Of a stretch of DNA of 64,000 bases, positions 8,323 to 16,474 are shown piece after piece. The DNA comes from Verrucomicrobiota bacterium (GTDB lineage: Bacteria > Verrucomicrobiota > Verrucomicrobiae > Limisphaerales > UBA11358), in the NCBI GenBank assembly GCA_014860005.1, contig JACZKP010000065.1, positions 104,677 through 168,676 of the forward strand, given 5' to 3'. The notes beneath the pieces are model-generated. The model did no database searches, was not told where the DNA came from, and was given only the letters and a program-made list of their open reading frames with translations. Each line of letters begins with the position of its first letter. Position 1 is the stretch's first letter. A program made the position numbers and the translations under genes.

Positions 8323-9638
8323 TTCCTTGCCTGCTCCAGCAGGACCAGTTGCTCGTCCTTCACGCCCGCCAGTTCCGCGAGCAAGGACTCTGTCTGCGCA
8401 AGGGCCGGACTCATTCCTTCCGAACGCGTCAGGCGGAAGCGGAGCGACGGATGATCGTTGCCGTTGTATCGCGCGGCGAAACCATACTCCCGCGCGATGT
8501 GTTCCGCGACCGCTCGCGCGAGCATCGGCGGAATAGCATTGCCGACTTGCTGGATGCGGCTCGCGGCGCTGCCGGCAAACTCAAACGAATCGGGAAACGT
8601 CTGCAACCGCGCACACTCGCGCAACGTGAGCAGCCGGTCTTCCGTCGGATGCACAAACTCGCGCGTGGCCGCGCTGGTGATGGTCAGACTCGGTTCGTTG
8701 GCGAACAACCGCTTCAAGCCGGACGGCGCGCCGCCGCGTTTCTCAACTGGCGTTCCGTCCATCACGCGGCGGAACGCGCGGCGCCGAAATGACTCATGCT
8801 GCAAGTGCTCTGGCAAATCCTTCATCGTCTGACCGGGCTGCAATCCCCGCACCCGCTCAAGCTGAACCTCCGACAGCACCACCGCATAGTGATCGGCCAC
8901 AGTTCTGGCGTCACCGCGCAGGTAGGCTTGCAGTTCGTTTTGCGCCGGCTTGCGAAACGTCAGCGGTTCGCCCGCTTCCGTTGCTGCCGGCGGCAGATCG
9001 CCCACGGCGGTTGCGAAGGTGATTTCTCCTTTGCGAAAGATGCTGCCCGAAAAGCGCGTCACCGGTTCGGGAAATGAAAAGTCGTGTCCGAGCCTGTTCC
9101 CGACGATCAGCACACGCTTGCGCCGCTGCGGAATGCCGTAGCCTTGCGCATAGACCTTCTCCACGTTCAGCGAGTAACCCGCCTCCAAGAAGGCCACCAC
9201 CGTGTCGCGAACGTGCAAGCCGCCGCCGCTGGTCAGAAGTCCCTCGACGTTTTCCATCACGAACCATTTCGGGCGGATGCCTTCGAGCAGCCGGACGTAA
9301 TGCGCGAGCAGGGAATTGCGCGGGTCATCGCCCGCCTTCACGCCCGCGCTGCTGAAACCCTGACACGGCGGGCCGCCCAGCAGCATGTCGAGTTCGCCGG
9401 GCTTCAGCCCGATGCGCGCCAGCACGGTTTCAGCGGTGAGCTGCCGGATGTCCGCCGCCTCGCACGGAGTTCCGGGGAAATTGCGGCGATACGACTCCAC
9501 CGCGTCCGCGTCAAGATCGGTGGCAAACCGAACGTCGTAGCCCGCCTGTCCGAACCCGAGGGAACACCCGCCTGCCCCGGCGAACAGGCTGATGGCCGCG
9601 GGGCTGGCGTGACCGATCTCGCGTCGCGCTTCCCTCAT
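8319..9638 (-). CDS. dcm: DNA (cytosine-5-)-methyltransferase
   Basis: All key C5-methyltransferase motifs are present in order: motif I SLFAGAGGCSLGF (AdoMet site) near residue 18, motif IV GPPCQGFSS with the catalytic Cys, motif VI ENVEG, motif VIII QRRKRVLIVG and motif X QQVGNAIPP with a following helix. Length 439 residues is normal. It transfers a methyl group from AdoMet to C5 of cytosine in its recognition sequence and should protect host DNA from the nuclease encoded immediately downstream. Start and stop both overlap neighbours (ATGA at 9635-9638 with the RhuM gene, ATGA at 8319-8322 with the nuclease), so RhuM, methyltransferase and nuclease form a tight three-gene operon. The symbol is generic; target sequence unknown. 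Confidence 0.95.
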   Translation of the reverse strand: MREARREIGHASPAAISLFAGAGGCSLGFGQAGYDVRFATDLDADAVESYRRNFPGTPCEAADIRQLTAETVLARIGLKPGELDMLLGGPPCQGFSSAGVKAGDDPRNSLLAHYVRLLEGIRPKWFVMENVEGLLTSGGGLHVRDTVVAFLEAGYSLNVEKVYAQGYGIPQRRKRVLIVGNRLGHDFSFPEPVTRFSGSIFRKGEITFATAVGDLPPAATEAGEPLTFRKPAQNELQAYLRGDARTVADHYAVVLSEVQLERVRGLQPGQTMKDLPEHLQHESFRRRAFRRVMDGTPVEKRGGAPSGLKRLFANEPSLTITSAATREFVHPTEDRLLTLRECARLQTFPDSFEFAGSAASRIQQVGNAIPPMLARAVAEHIAREYGFAARYNGNDHPSLRFRLTRSEGMSPALAQTESLLAELAGVKDEQLVLLEQARK

Positions 9639-10675
9639 TTCAACCTCTTCGGTTTGGCCGACGGCTTCGGTAATCGCTTCACCGCAGCCTCGAAATCCGC
9701 GTCCACCTGCTTCGGCTGCGAATCCAGAAACGCGCGGTATTTCTGATACTCAGCTTCGGCCTTGGCCCGTGCCTCCTCCGCCGAAACGCCGCCCGCGTGG
9801 TCGAGTCGCTTGCGCCCGGAGATTTTCAGAAACTCATCCAGCTTGGAAATCCAGTCGCGCATCTTCATCGGCCTGCGCTCCAGCGCCTGGAGTTCCGCGT
9901 ATTCGAGGTAGAGGTTCACGATTCGGTTGAGCGTCTGCAATTCCGGCTCGGTCAGGTAATTCTTTGCCACCGCTGCGTCCTCCTTGCGCACGATGCCGCC
10001 GGGCCGGGTAGACTTCATGCCCATGAACGGCTGCCCCGCATCGGCCCGCGCGTGGATGACCTCCGCCGCTGTCTGCCCGTGCGCCGCCCAGTGCATCTTG
10101 TTCTGCACTGTGGCAAAAAACTGCTGCGACGCCTCCGCGTCCGGCGCGTAATCCACGCTCGTCGCGTAAATATCCAGCACCTTCTGGTAGAAGCGCCGTT
10201 CCGAGGAGCGGATGTCCCGGATGCGCTCCAGCAACTCATCGAAATAATCCTTCTGCCCCTTGCCCGGCGGATTCTTCAACCGTTCGTCATCCATCGTGAA
10301 CCCCTTCACGAGATATTCATTCAGCCGTGCCGTGGCCCATTGCCGGAACTGCGTGCCCCGGTGACTCCGCACCCGGTAACCCACCGCCAGAATCGCCTCC
10401 AGCCGGTAATGCCGCAGATTCCGCGACACCGCCCGCCGGCCTTCCGGGCGAACTTGTAAGTAATCCTTACACGTTGCCGCCTCCGCCAGTTCACCCTCGG
10501 CAAAAATGGCCTTCAAATGCAGCGTCACGTTCTGCGGCGTCGTCTGAAACAACTCCGCCATCTGCGCCTGCGTCATCCACACCGTATCCGCCTCGAATCG
10601 GCACTGGATGCGCGTGCGCCCGTCCTCCGTCTGGTAAAGGACGAGGTCGGATTTGGATTTGGGCGCGTCACTCAT
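9635..10675 (-). CDS. RhuM family protein (virulence RhuM/DNA-binding domain)
   Basis: 346 residues. The N-terminal part (about 10-110) has the RhuM pattern: VLYQTEDGRTRIQCRFEADTV-like start, MTQAQMAELFQTTPQNVTLH helix-turn-helix-like region, and the GRRAVSRNLRHYRLEAILAVGYRV run typical of the family. The middle (about 150-270) is helical with conserved SSERRFYQKV and NKMHWAAHGQTAAE stretches. RhuM proteins were named from Salmonella SPI-3 but most homologues sit beside R-M and other defence genes; biochemical function is not established. It is coupled to the methyltransferase by an ATGA overlap. A regulatory or DNA-binding role in the R-M operon is inference. Confidence 0.85.
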   Translation of the reverse strand: MSDAPKSKSDLVLYQTEDGRTRIQCRFEADTVWMTQAQMAELFQTTPQNVTLHLKAIFAEGELAEAATCKDYLQVRPEGRRAVSRNLRHYRLEAILAVGYRVRSHRGTQFRQWATARLNEYLVKGFTMDDERLKNPPGKGQKDYFDELLERIRDIRSSERRFYQKVLDIYATSVDYAPDAEASQQFFATVQNKMHWAAHGQTAAEVIHARADAGQPFMGMKSTRPGGIVRKEDAAVAKNYLTEPELQTLNRIVNLYLEYAELQALERRPMKMRDWISKLDEFLKISGRKRLDHAGGVSAEEARAKAEAEYQKYRAFLDSQPKQVDADFEAAVKRLPKPSAKPKRLK

Positions 10676-10681
10676 GCGAGC

Positions 10682-10792
10682 TTAACCAACTGCCGACGCG
10701 ACGAACTCCGGCGTGAACTGCCCACGCCAGCCGAAGATGTTGCTCCGCGTCTTGTTGGTGACGTCCAGTTTTTGGCGGTCGAGGGTTTTCAT
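10682..10792 (-). pseudogene. 5' fragment of a methyltransferase-like gene (inner repeat copy 1)
   Basis: A 36-residue frame starts MKTLDRQKLDVTNKTRSN, continues IFGWRGQFTPEFV and then stops. The RGQFTPEF stretch resembles the N-terminal end of some DNA methyltransferases, but nothing of the catalytic domain is left. The segment 10707-10792 recurs at 7184-7268 in the same orientation, so the RhuM-methyltransferase-nuclease operon lies between two copies. It could be a leftover from replacement of one R-M system by another. Confidence 0.55.
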
Positions 10793-10808
10793 TATTTGGC
10801 GATGGGAT

Positions 10809-13265
10809 TTAAGCAGTCTTCTTGCAGAGATTGACGTTTGTCTTTCCGCAGTCGCAACGCAGCGCTTCTACCTTTTCTCGTTCCGGTGAAACACGAAGGA
10901 ATTCGTGGCAATCCAAACAGCAAAACCCGTCGAGTAAGTCGCGAAACGCTTTCACAACAGGCGCGAAGTCGCCTTTCTCGAGGTTGTCCCAAGAATTGAA
11001 GTGGACCGCCACGTTTAGCTGCCACTGCTCAATGTTCGACTTGTTGACGAGTTCGCTGAACGTCGCAGCGCGTGCGGCGAGTTGCTCGACTATCTCCTTC
11101 TGATTCCAAGACGAGGCGGCTTCCTTTGCGCTACTGAACAATTTCCGAAATCGCGATACGGCTGCCGGCAGAAGTTCACCTAGTTGATAACGGGCATCGC
11201 CTCGAAATTCCACCGCAGCGCGCAGTCGGTGGCACAACTCGCCAGATGCGAATTCAAGATAGTGCCGCAAAAGCGCGGCGGCAGCCCGGACATCGTTCTT
11301 GTTCAGGTGGTCCTCAATTTCCTTCCAGATGTCGCGGTCGTCCCAACAAGTCGGTCCTTGGTCGACACTCCAACATCTGAACTGCACGCCGGACCGCGAA
11401 CCGATTAGCCCTTCGGTTTTCATGTGGCGAAGCCAAATGGGGTCGTGGGTCGTCACGAGGAATTGCGTGTTCGGAAACTCACGCTTCATCAGCGCACAGA
11501 CCTCGCGACGGTGGCCTGAATCAACGGACATAAGAACGTCGTCAAGCACTGCGAACGTGAAATTCGCTCCATACAGGTGTCTCATCAGCGCAAGATACAA
11601 ACACAATCCCATCCCGTCCTGATGTCCCTCGCTGTGATACGCGCCAGGCGGAAAAAAGCCGCGCCCGTAGAAATCCACGTCGAAGCCGAGCTTCCCGAGC
11701 GACGGAACAAGCTTTGCCTTGAACGCGTTCTCGTCATCCCGGTTAACGAACCCGTAGAGCGCGGCGAAATCCTTCTCCACGTCGGCGTAGAGCGCCGCAA
11801 GCACTTCGTCACTTGTTTTCGCGTAAGCATCAGAAACCACCCGTGCTCTCGTAGCACGCGCCTTGGCGATTATTTGCTTTCTCATGGCTTCACGCCAGAC
11901 TTCCAGTCTCTCTTGGGCCAACGTCAACAAATCGCGGGCGGCATCTTGTTTCGTTGGCTCAGGCAGAGCCGAAACTGCCTTTTCGAGATTGGCGATTTCA
12001 TCGCGAACCACCTGCGGCAAAGCGGCGATTGTGTTCAGGGCGTTAATGGATTCAGTGATGGGGAGGAAATCACGAAGCGCAGTGGCAATCGCCTTCCATG
12101 TCGCGTTCTGGTCGAGCAGTTTTGGAGTCGGAATCGGCGGCACAGCTTTCGACCCGTAAGCTGAAACCACATCCAGCGCCGATCGCACTTTGGTCAACAT
12201 CGTGGTCAACGGCAGGATTTTTGTCTCTGCTGTCGCGCGCTTCTGCCCCACGGCTTTCAAATGGTTGATTTTTGCTTGGATGTGCTGTTTGAGATCTTCC
12301 AATTCCCAAGAGGTATCGCAGAAAGGACATTCGGCGGCATCAATCAACTCCATCCCAAGCGAATAGAAGCGATCTTGTTTCACTCCAAGGCTGATTGTTG
12401 GGTCGGCGGCCAAACCGGCCAGATCGCTCAACACGTCCGAAATCAATGCGCGAGTGCTCGCGTTGGAGACTTCATCAAGTGCCTCGCAGGCAGCTTTGAT
12501 GTCGCCAAGCGCCTGTGTTTTCGGAATACGAACGGGTTGGCCGAACTTCGCCGCTGATATTCCGTCTTTCAATGACGTTGTCGCCGTCAGTTCTGGCAGG
12601 GGGGGCAGGCCCAAAAAAGCGCGCTGTGCATTTGCGGCAGCCAACACCTTCTCAGCAGTCAACTCGGTGAGGTCAAGCACACGTAACAAATTGGCGCGCG
12701 CTTCGTTCGCTGCGCTGGTGAGCGGCTGCAACTGCTTCTCGCAGTTGTTCGCGATCTTTTGAAGGCCAACGCGGACCTGTTCGATTTGGTCCAGATGTAG
12801 CAAAGCCTGAATCTCCTCAGCTCGTTTTCCCGGCGTCGCAAGGACGTAGCGGATCAACTCTCGCCGGGAGAGAACGATTTCCGGATGCGTCTCCATTTGC
12901 TTCAGAATCGCCAGCACATCTGGCTCATTCGGAATCACCGTGAGTTTGTTCGGTGTCTTGGCGCTCCTTTCGATAACGACTGTTTTGTTCAACGCAGGAA
13001 TCGAGATGGTCGCGCGCACACGCGCTTTGTCGGGGTCGTTCCGCTTGTCCACATGTGGCCCGTGCTCCTTCAGGGATATATCACCTCTGCCTTCACCGGA
13101 AAGCCGAGAGACATTGCCCGTAAAAACGAACTCAACCGCATCCACAACGCCGCTCTTGCCCGTGCCGTTTGGTCCACAGATAGCGAAGCTCTTGCCATTG
13201 AAGTTCAGCGTGAGCTTTCGAATTCCCCGAAATTCGTTAATTTCCAGCGACTCGACGCGAATCAC
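10809..13265 (-). CDS. SMC/Rad50-like AAA ATPase with zinc-hook motif
   Basis: 818 residues, start GTG at 13265 overlapping the upstream small gene's stop (GTGA). Walker A GPNGTGKS is at 31-38 after the RecF/Rad50-like lead-in LEINEFRGIRKLTLNF; CPFC at 313-316 looks like a Rad50 hook cysteine pair between two helical arms; a variant ABC signature HSEGHQDG is at about 544-551, Walker B FAVLDD at 571-576 and a TTHD switch histidine at 605-608. A C-terminal extension (about 630-818) holds a second Cys cluster (CCLDCHEF, RCDCGKTNVNLC), possibly a zinc site. Such ATPases commonly sense or act on DNA in repair or anti-phage systems. With its 64-residue partner it may be a self-contained module; no known system could be assigned by eye. 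Confidence 0.85.
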   Translation of the reverse strand: MIRVESLEINEFRGIRKLTLNFNGKSFAICGPNGTGKSGVVDAVEFVFTGNVSRLSGEGRGDISLKEHGPHVDKRNDPDKARVRATISIPALNKTVVIERSAKTPNKLTVIPNEPDVLAILKQMETHPEIVLSRRELIRYVLATPGKRAEEIQALLHLDQIEQVRVGLQKIANNCEKQLQPLTSAANEARANLLRVLDLTELTAEKVLAAANAQRAFLGLPPLPELTATTSLKDGISAAKFGQPVRIPKTQALGDIKAACEALDEVSNASTRALISDVLSDLAGLAADPTISLGVKQDRFYSLGMELIDAAECPFCDTSWELEDLKQHIQAKINHLKAVGQKRATAETKILPLTTMLTKVRSALDVVSAYGSKAVPPIPTPKLLDQNATWKAIATALRDFLPITESINALNTIAALPQVVRDEIANLEKAVSALPEPTKQDAARDLLTLAQERLEVWREAMRKQIIAKARATRARVVSDAYAKTSDEVLAALYADVEKDFAALYGFVNRDDENAFKAKLVPSLGKLGFDVDFYGRGFFPPGAYHSEGHQDGMGLCLYLALMRHLYGANFTFAVLDDVLMSVDSGHRREVCALMKREFPNTQFLVTTHDPIWLRHMKTEGLIGSRSGVQFRCWSVDQGPTCWDDRDIWKEIEDHLNKNDVRAAAALLRHYLEFASGELCHRLRAAVEFRGDARYQLGELLPAAVSRFRKLFSSAKEAASSWNQKEIVEQLAARAATFSELVNKSNIEQWQLNVAVHFNSWDNLEKGDFAPVVKAFRDLLDGFCCLDCHEFLRVSPEREKVEALRCDCGKTNVNLCKKTA

Positions 13266-13456
13266 GGCTGCACCTCCTCGCCGAAGACAGCCTCCCTCAA
13301 TGCTCGCTCGGTGAAACTCTTGTCTTCCAACAAGGCTTTGCGAAGGCGACCGACTGCATCCGGCGGCGTATCTGTGGTAGCGAGAGCTCCGAGGAACTTT
13401 TCAAAAACTTGTGCGGGAATGTCGGTTGCCGCTTGGTCTGGAGCAGGCGTTGCCAT
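13262..13456 (-). CDS. Small protein coupled to the SMC-like ATPase
   Basis: 64 residues from the ATG at 13456. It is mostly helical by composition, with FEKFLGALATTDTPPDAVGRLRKALL and SFTERALREAVFGEE as two likely helices; no cysteines and no known motif. The last codon and stop overlap the GTG start of the ATPase, the arrangement expected of proteins that act together at fixed ratio. I do not recognise a family. It may be an adaptor, sensor or inhibitor for the ATPase, which is inference from position only. Confidence 0.7.
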   Translation of the reverse strand: MATPAPDQAATDIPAQVFEKFLGALATTDTPPDAVGRLRKALLEDKSFTERALREAVFGEEVQP

Positions 13457-13465
13457 GCGCCGATT

Positions 13466-13634
13466 CTATGCCTTTGCGTAGAGTTCCGCACCCTTTTCTT
13501 GACACCTTTTCTTGAAACTCCTTCGACTTCGCTTCCATCCCTTTCTTCAGCGCCTCTTCCTCGGCGATGCCTTGTCCGGTGGCGTATTTGCGGACGTCTT
13601 CGGTAAGCTTCAGGGTTCGGCAGCGCGGGTTCAT
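13466..13634 (-). pseudogene. Fragment of the 3' end of thiC (copy 1)
   Basis: The frame from the ATG at 13634 reads MNPRCRTLKLTEDVRKYATG then GIAEEEALKKGMEAKSKEF, which closely matches the C-terminal tail of phosphomethylpyrimidine synthase ThiC. A 13-bp duplication (TCAAGAAAAGGTG next to TCAAGAAAAGGG) shifts the frame just before the end; in the other frame KGAELYAKA and a TAG stop at 13466-13468 restore the normal ThiC end. No catalytic domain or Fe-S cysteine motif is present, so no thiamine function is possible. A second thiC tail fragment is at 36993-37058. Confidence 0.75.
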
Positions 13635-13816
13635 GGGTTGGTTTCCATCGCGAAAAGCGATGTTTGTTCCGCCGGCGGTTGCGCGGGTTCGGCTTCGGCC
13701 AGCGGGAAGTTGGCGATGAGGGCTTCCTCCATCGGATGTCGCAAGACATGCCGCCCCGCGCAGCCGGATTCGCCTTTGCGCGTCACGATTTCGGGTTCGG
13801 CCCATGTCGCTTTCAT
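13631..13816 (-). CDS. Short hypothetical frame upstream of the thiC fragment
   Basis: 61 residues, beginning MKATWAEPEIVTRKGESG and ending EQTSLFAMETNP, with an ATGA overlap to the thiC-tail frame. The first 15 residues recall the start of some antitoxin-like proteins, but the remainder does not and no domain is visible. It may be a chimeric remnant created when the island formed. Evidence for translation is only the open frame and overlap. Confidence 0.25.
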   Translation of the reverse strand: MKATWAEPEIVTRKGESGCAGRHVLRHPMEEALIANFPLAEAEPAQPPAEQTSLFAMETNP

Positions 13817-13917
13817 TGGGGCAAACTATCAGGCCGGAGGCGGGCCGTAAACCTCCGAGCCGTGAGCCGAGGTGCTCCGTGGGCGTGACATAGCAATGCA
13901 TCAAGCAGCCAGCACGA

Positions 13918-14022
13918 TTTCATGGACCAAACGTGGCGAACAGGTGGCGGATTTCCTCCTCGACCTCCGCCGGTGAGGCCACGGTGTCGGCGATTTCGCT
14001 CCGCAGGATGTCCCGATAGCGT
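13918..14022. repeat. 105-bp direct repeat copy B (inside the ECF sigma gene end)
   Basis: Same orientation as 7012-7116, 101 of 105 bases identical. It covers the last 33-34 codons and stop of the sigma gene plus two bases. The spacing from copy A to copy B is about 6.9 kb and contains the R-M/ATPase island. Beyond the repeat, sequence similarity between the two flanks stops on both sides. Confidence 0.9.
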
Positions 14023-14693
14023 GCTCGCAATCGTTGCACGGCCATTTTGACCGCGGCTTCCGTGAGGTTCATTCGCCCGGCGATCCCGGCGTAGGGCAAG
14101 GCTGATTCATCCTTGGCCAAACAACCACGCAAGAACTCGAACAGTTTGGCCCGGCCGGTGGCCGTGTATTCCTCCTGCAGGCGGGTCATGGTCCGCTCCA
14201 GCAACGTCAGGGCCCATTGCCGGTCAAACAGCACGTCGGGTTGCAGTTGATGCGCTGGCTCGGCGGCGAAACGCGATTCGGCCAATTCCTGGTCAATGGA
14301 CACAATGGGCGTGAAGCCGCCGCGTTTCTGCGCATGCTGGCGGTCCCATTCGTTGGCCAGGAAGCGCTTCAAGGCCACCAACAAAAATGTGCGGAAGCGG
14401 CCCTGCTCCCGTTCCGCGGCTTTGAGATAACCCTTCTCCAGCACGCGCGCAAAAAACTCCTGGGTGAAATCCTGGGCATCGTGCGGGCTATGTCCGAGCC
14501 GGCGGACGAACGCGTAGAGTGGAAACCAATACGTGCGGCACAAGGTTTCCAGCGCCTGATTGGATTGGGGCGAACTGGAGTCCTGCGCGGACAGCACCAC
14601 GGACCAATGTGTGGTAACGAACACCGGGCGGCGGCAGGCATCCGTCCCGGCAGAAGTCGTCTCCGGCGGGTCGGTGCGGGCGGGAGTTTTCAC
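13920..14693 (-). CDS. ECF-type RNA polymerase sigma factor (planctomycete/verrucomicrobial kinase-associated type)
   Basis: 257 residues. Region 2 is seen at about 45-105 (ALETLCRTYWFPLYAFVRR, DAQDFTQEFFARVLE, then FRTFLLVALKRFLANEWDR), and region 4 at about 175-230 with the helix-turn-helix AGIAGRMNLTEAAVKMAVQR. The N-terminal VTTHWSVVLSAQ and the long linker with GGF(T)PIVSIDQE are typical of sigma factors encoded beside Hanks kinases in planctomycetes and Verrucomicrobia. It should direct RNA polymerase to a dedicated regulon. Its expected partner kinase is at 3906-6950, now 7 kb downstream because of the island. The gene end is duplicated at 7012-7116, and this copy remains full length. 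Confidence 0.9.
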   Translation of the reverse strand: MKTPARTDPPETTSAGTDACRRPVFVTTHWSVVLSAQDSSSPQSNQALETLCRTYWFPLYAFVRRLGHSPHDAQDFTQEFFARVLEKGYLKAAEREQGRFRTFLLVALKRFLANEWDRQHAQKRGGFTPIVSIDQELAESRFAAEPAHQLQPDVLFDRQWALTLLERTMTRLQEEYTATGRAKLFEFLRGCLAKDESALPYAGIAGRMNLTEAAVKMAVQRLRARYRDILRSEIADTVASPAEVEEEIRHLFATFGP

Positions 14694-14756
14694 GCGCGCG
14701 AGCGTAAGCGCGTGTCACGGAAACGCAAGCTGTGACGCAACTGCTCCGGTGCGGCT

Positions 14757-14889
14757 GTAGCGCAGATTTCCAATCTGCGGTATCGCCGAATTCCATTCGG
14801 CAGATCTGCCAAACACCCAGCAACGCCCGTGCTGGCGAAGACCTGCGGATTGGAAATCCGCGATACGGCAGGATGGAATCCTGCGCTAC
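14757..14889. repeat. Dispersed palindromic element, copy 1
   Basis: Begins GTAGCGCAG and ends with the exact reverse complement CTGCGCTAC; the outer 30 bases on each side pair with a few mismatches. Inside are smaller palindromes such as CAGATTTCCAATCTG and GCGGATTGGAAATCCGC. The same plan recurs at 16475-16610 and 38848-38960. It lies between the sigma gene and the Tat oxidoreductase gene, which are divergent. No coding frame. Confidence 0.85.
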
Positions 14890-15017
14890 GAGCGTTATCG
14901 CCGGGCAAGACTGAGGCATTACGAGCTTTACCGGATTATCGTTGACGCGCGACGGTGCGCGGGGGAATTCTCTCTTCGCCGTTCTGTGAAACGTAAACCT
15001 TCAACTCGAACAAGATT

Positions 15018-16364
15018 ATGAACTTCAACCGCCGCCAGTTTCTCCGCACCACCACCGCCGCCGCGCTGGCCTTTTCGGCCGCGCCGCTGCTGCGCGCGCA
15101 ATCCGCCGGTCGTAAATACCGCACCGCGCTGATCGGATGTGGCTGGTGGGGTAACAACATTCTTGGCGAGGCCATGGCGAGCGGCGAGTGTCGCATCACG
15201 GCCTTGTGCGACGTGGACCGCCGCTTCCTGGACCGCACCGCCACGCGGGTGAAGAAGGAAATGGGCGATGACGCGAAGCCATACGAGGATTACCGCGAGT
15301 TGTTGGACAAGGAGAAGCCGGAGATTTGCATCGTGGCTACGCCGGACCACTGGCATCCGCTGCAAACCATCGCCGCAGTGAAAGCCGGCGCGCACGTGTA
15401 CGTGGAGAAACCCATCGGCCACACGATCCGCGAGGGTCGGGCGATGGTGAAGGCCGCGCGTGACACCGGACGCGTGGTGCAGGTGGGCACGCACCGGCGC
15501 GTCTCACCGCACAATGTCAGCGGGCGGGAATTCATCCGTTCGGGCAAACTCGGGAAGATCGGCATGGTGCGCGCGTTTGTGCATTACGGCGGCGGGCTGG
15601 AGCGTCCCCGCAAAAACATCGAACCGCCCAAGGGATTGAACTGGGACCTCTGGTGCGGACCGGCGCCGGTGCGGCCGTTCAACGGCGACATTGATAATCC
15701 TTGGGGCGGCGGGATTCATCCGCGCGGGTTTCGCAATTATCTCGACTACGCCAACGGTACGCTGGCCGACTGGGGCATTCATTGGATGGATCAAATCCTC
15801 TGGATCACCGGGGAACGGTGGCCTACAAAAATCTTCAGCGTCGGCGGACGGCCCATCAAAGGTCCGGCGATCCTCACGGCGGAGGAACAGACCACCGACG
15901 CGCCGGATCATCAAATCGCGACGTACAAATTCAACAACTTTGATGTGACTTGGGAGAACCGCCAGTTTGCCGGCAACAATGCGGAGAAGGGCGAAAGCGT
16001 GGGTTGTTATTTCTACGGCGAACGCGGCACGTTCCACATGGGTTGGCAGAAAGGCTGGACGTTTTATCCCGTGAACAGCCGTGATCCGGTGATTCAGGAA
16101 GCCCCCAAGCTCGGTCAACCCGACGACCAGAACATCAAGGAACTGTGGGCGGATTTTCTGGACGCAATCAAGCAAGGCCGCCGGCCCGTGAGCGACATTG
16201 AGGAAATTCATCTCTCCACGAATGTCACCCTGCTGGCCATGTTGAGCTACAAGCTGGGCCGGAGCGTCGAGTGGGACGGCGAGAAGGAAGAGTGTGTGGG
16301 CGATCCGACCGCCAACAAATTGTTGCGGCGCGAATATCGGAAGGGTTGGGAGTATCCCACCTGA
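15018..16364 (+). CDS. Tat-exported Gfo/Idh/MocA family oxidoreductase
   Basis: 448 residues. The N-terminus NRRQFLRTTTAAALAFSAA is a twin-arginine signal, so the folded protein with its cofactor is probably exported. The NAD(P)-binding Rossmann start is ALIGCGWWGNN (about residue 40), followed by the family markers ATPDHWH and YVEKPIGHT (about 110-135), in which the Lys of EKP is the usual catalytic residue. The C-terminal alpha/beta domain follows. Members oxidise or reduce sugars, inositols and related compounds with NAD(P); exported Gfo/Idh/MocA proteins are abundant in Verrucomicrobia and planctomycetes and mostly of unknown substrate. No operon partner is visible. Confidence 0.93.
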   Translation: MNFNRRQFLRTTTAAALAFSAAPLLRAQSAGRKYRTALIGCGWWGNNILGEAMASGECRITALCDVDRRFLDRTATRVKKEMGDDAKPYEDYRELLDKEKPEICIVATPDHWHPLQTIAAVKAGAHVYVEKPIGHTIREGRAMVKAARDTGRVVQVGTHRRVSPHNVSGREFIRSGKLGKIGMVRAFVHYGGGLERPRKNIEPPKGLNWDLWCGPAPVRPFNGDIDNPWGGGIHPRGFRNYLDYANGTLADWGIHWMDQILWITGERWPTKIFSVGGRPIKGPAILTAEEQTTDAPDHQIATYKFNNFDVTWENRQFAGNNAEKGESVGCYFYGERGTFHMGWQKGWTFYPVNSRDPVIQEAPKLGQPDDQNIKELWADFLDAIKQGRRPVSDIEEIHLSTNVTLLAMLSYKLGRSVEWDGEKEECVGDPTANKLLRREYRKGWEYPT

Positions 16365-16474
16365 GCCGCGAACCTTGCCCGCTGAACTGCGCCGGCACGG
16401 CGGCGTCTCAAACGCCTTCGTAACACTTGTATACTGCTTGGACTACGGGAGAGGCGACAGTTTGGCGCCAGCCC

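Noticed and set aside
7016..13920. Integrase or recombinase inside the R-M island
   Set aside because: No tyrosine or serine recombinase motif was found in any frame of the island; the mechanism of entry remains open.
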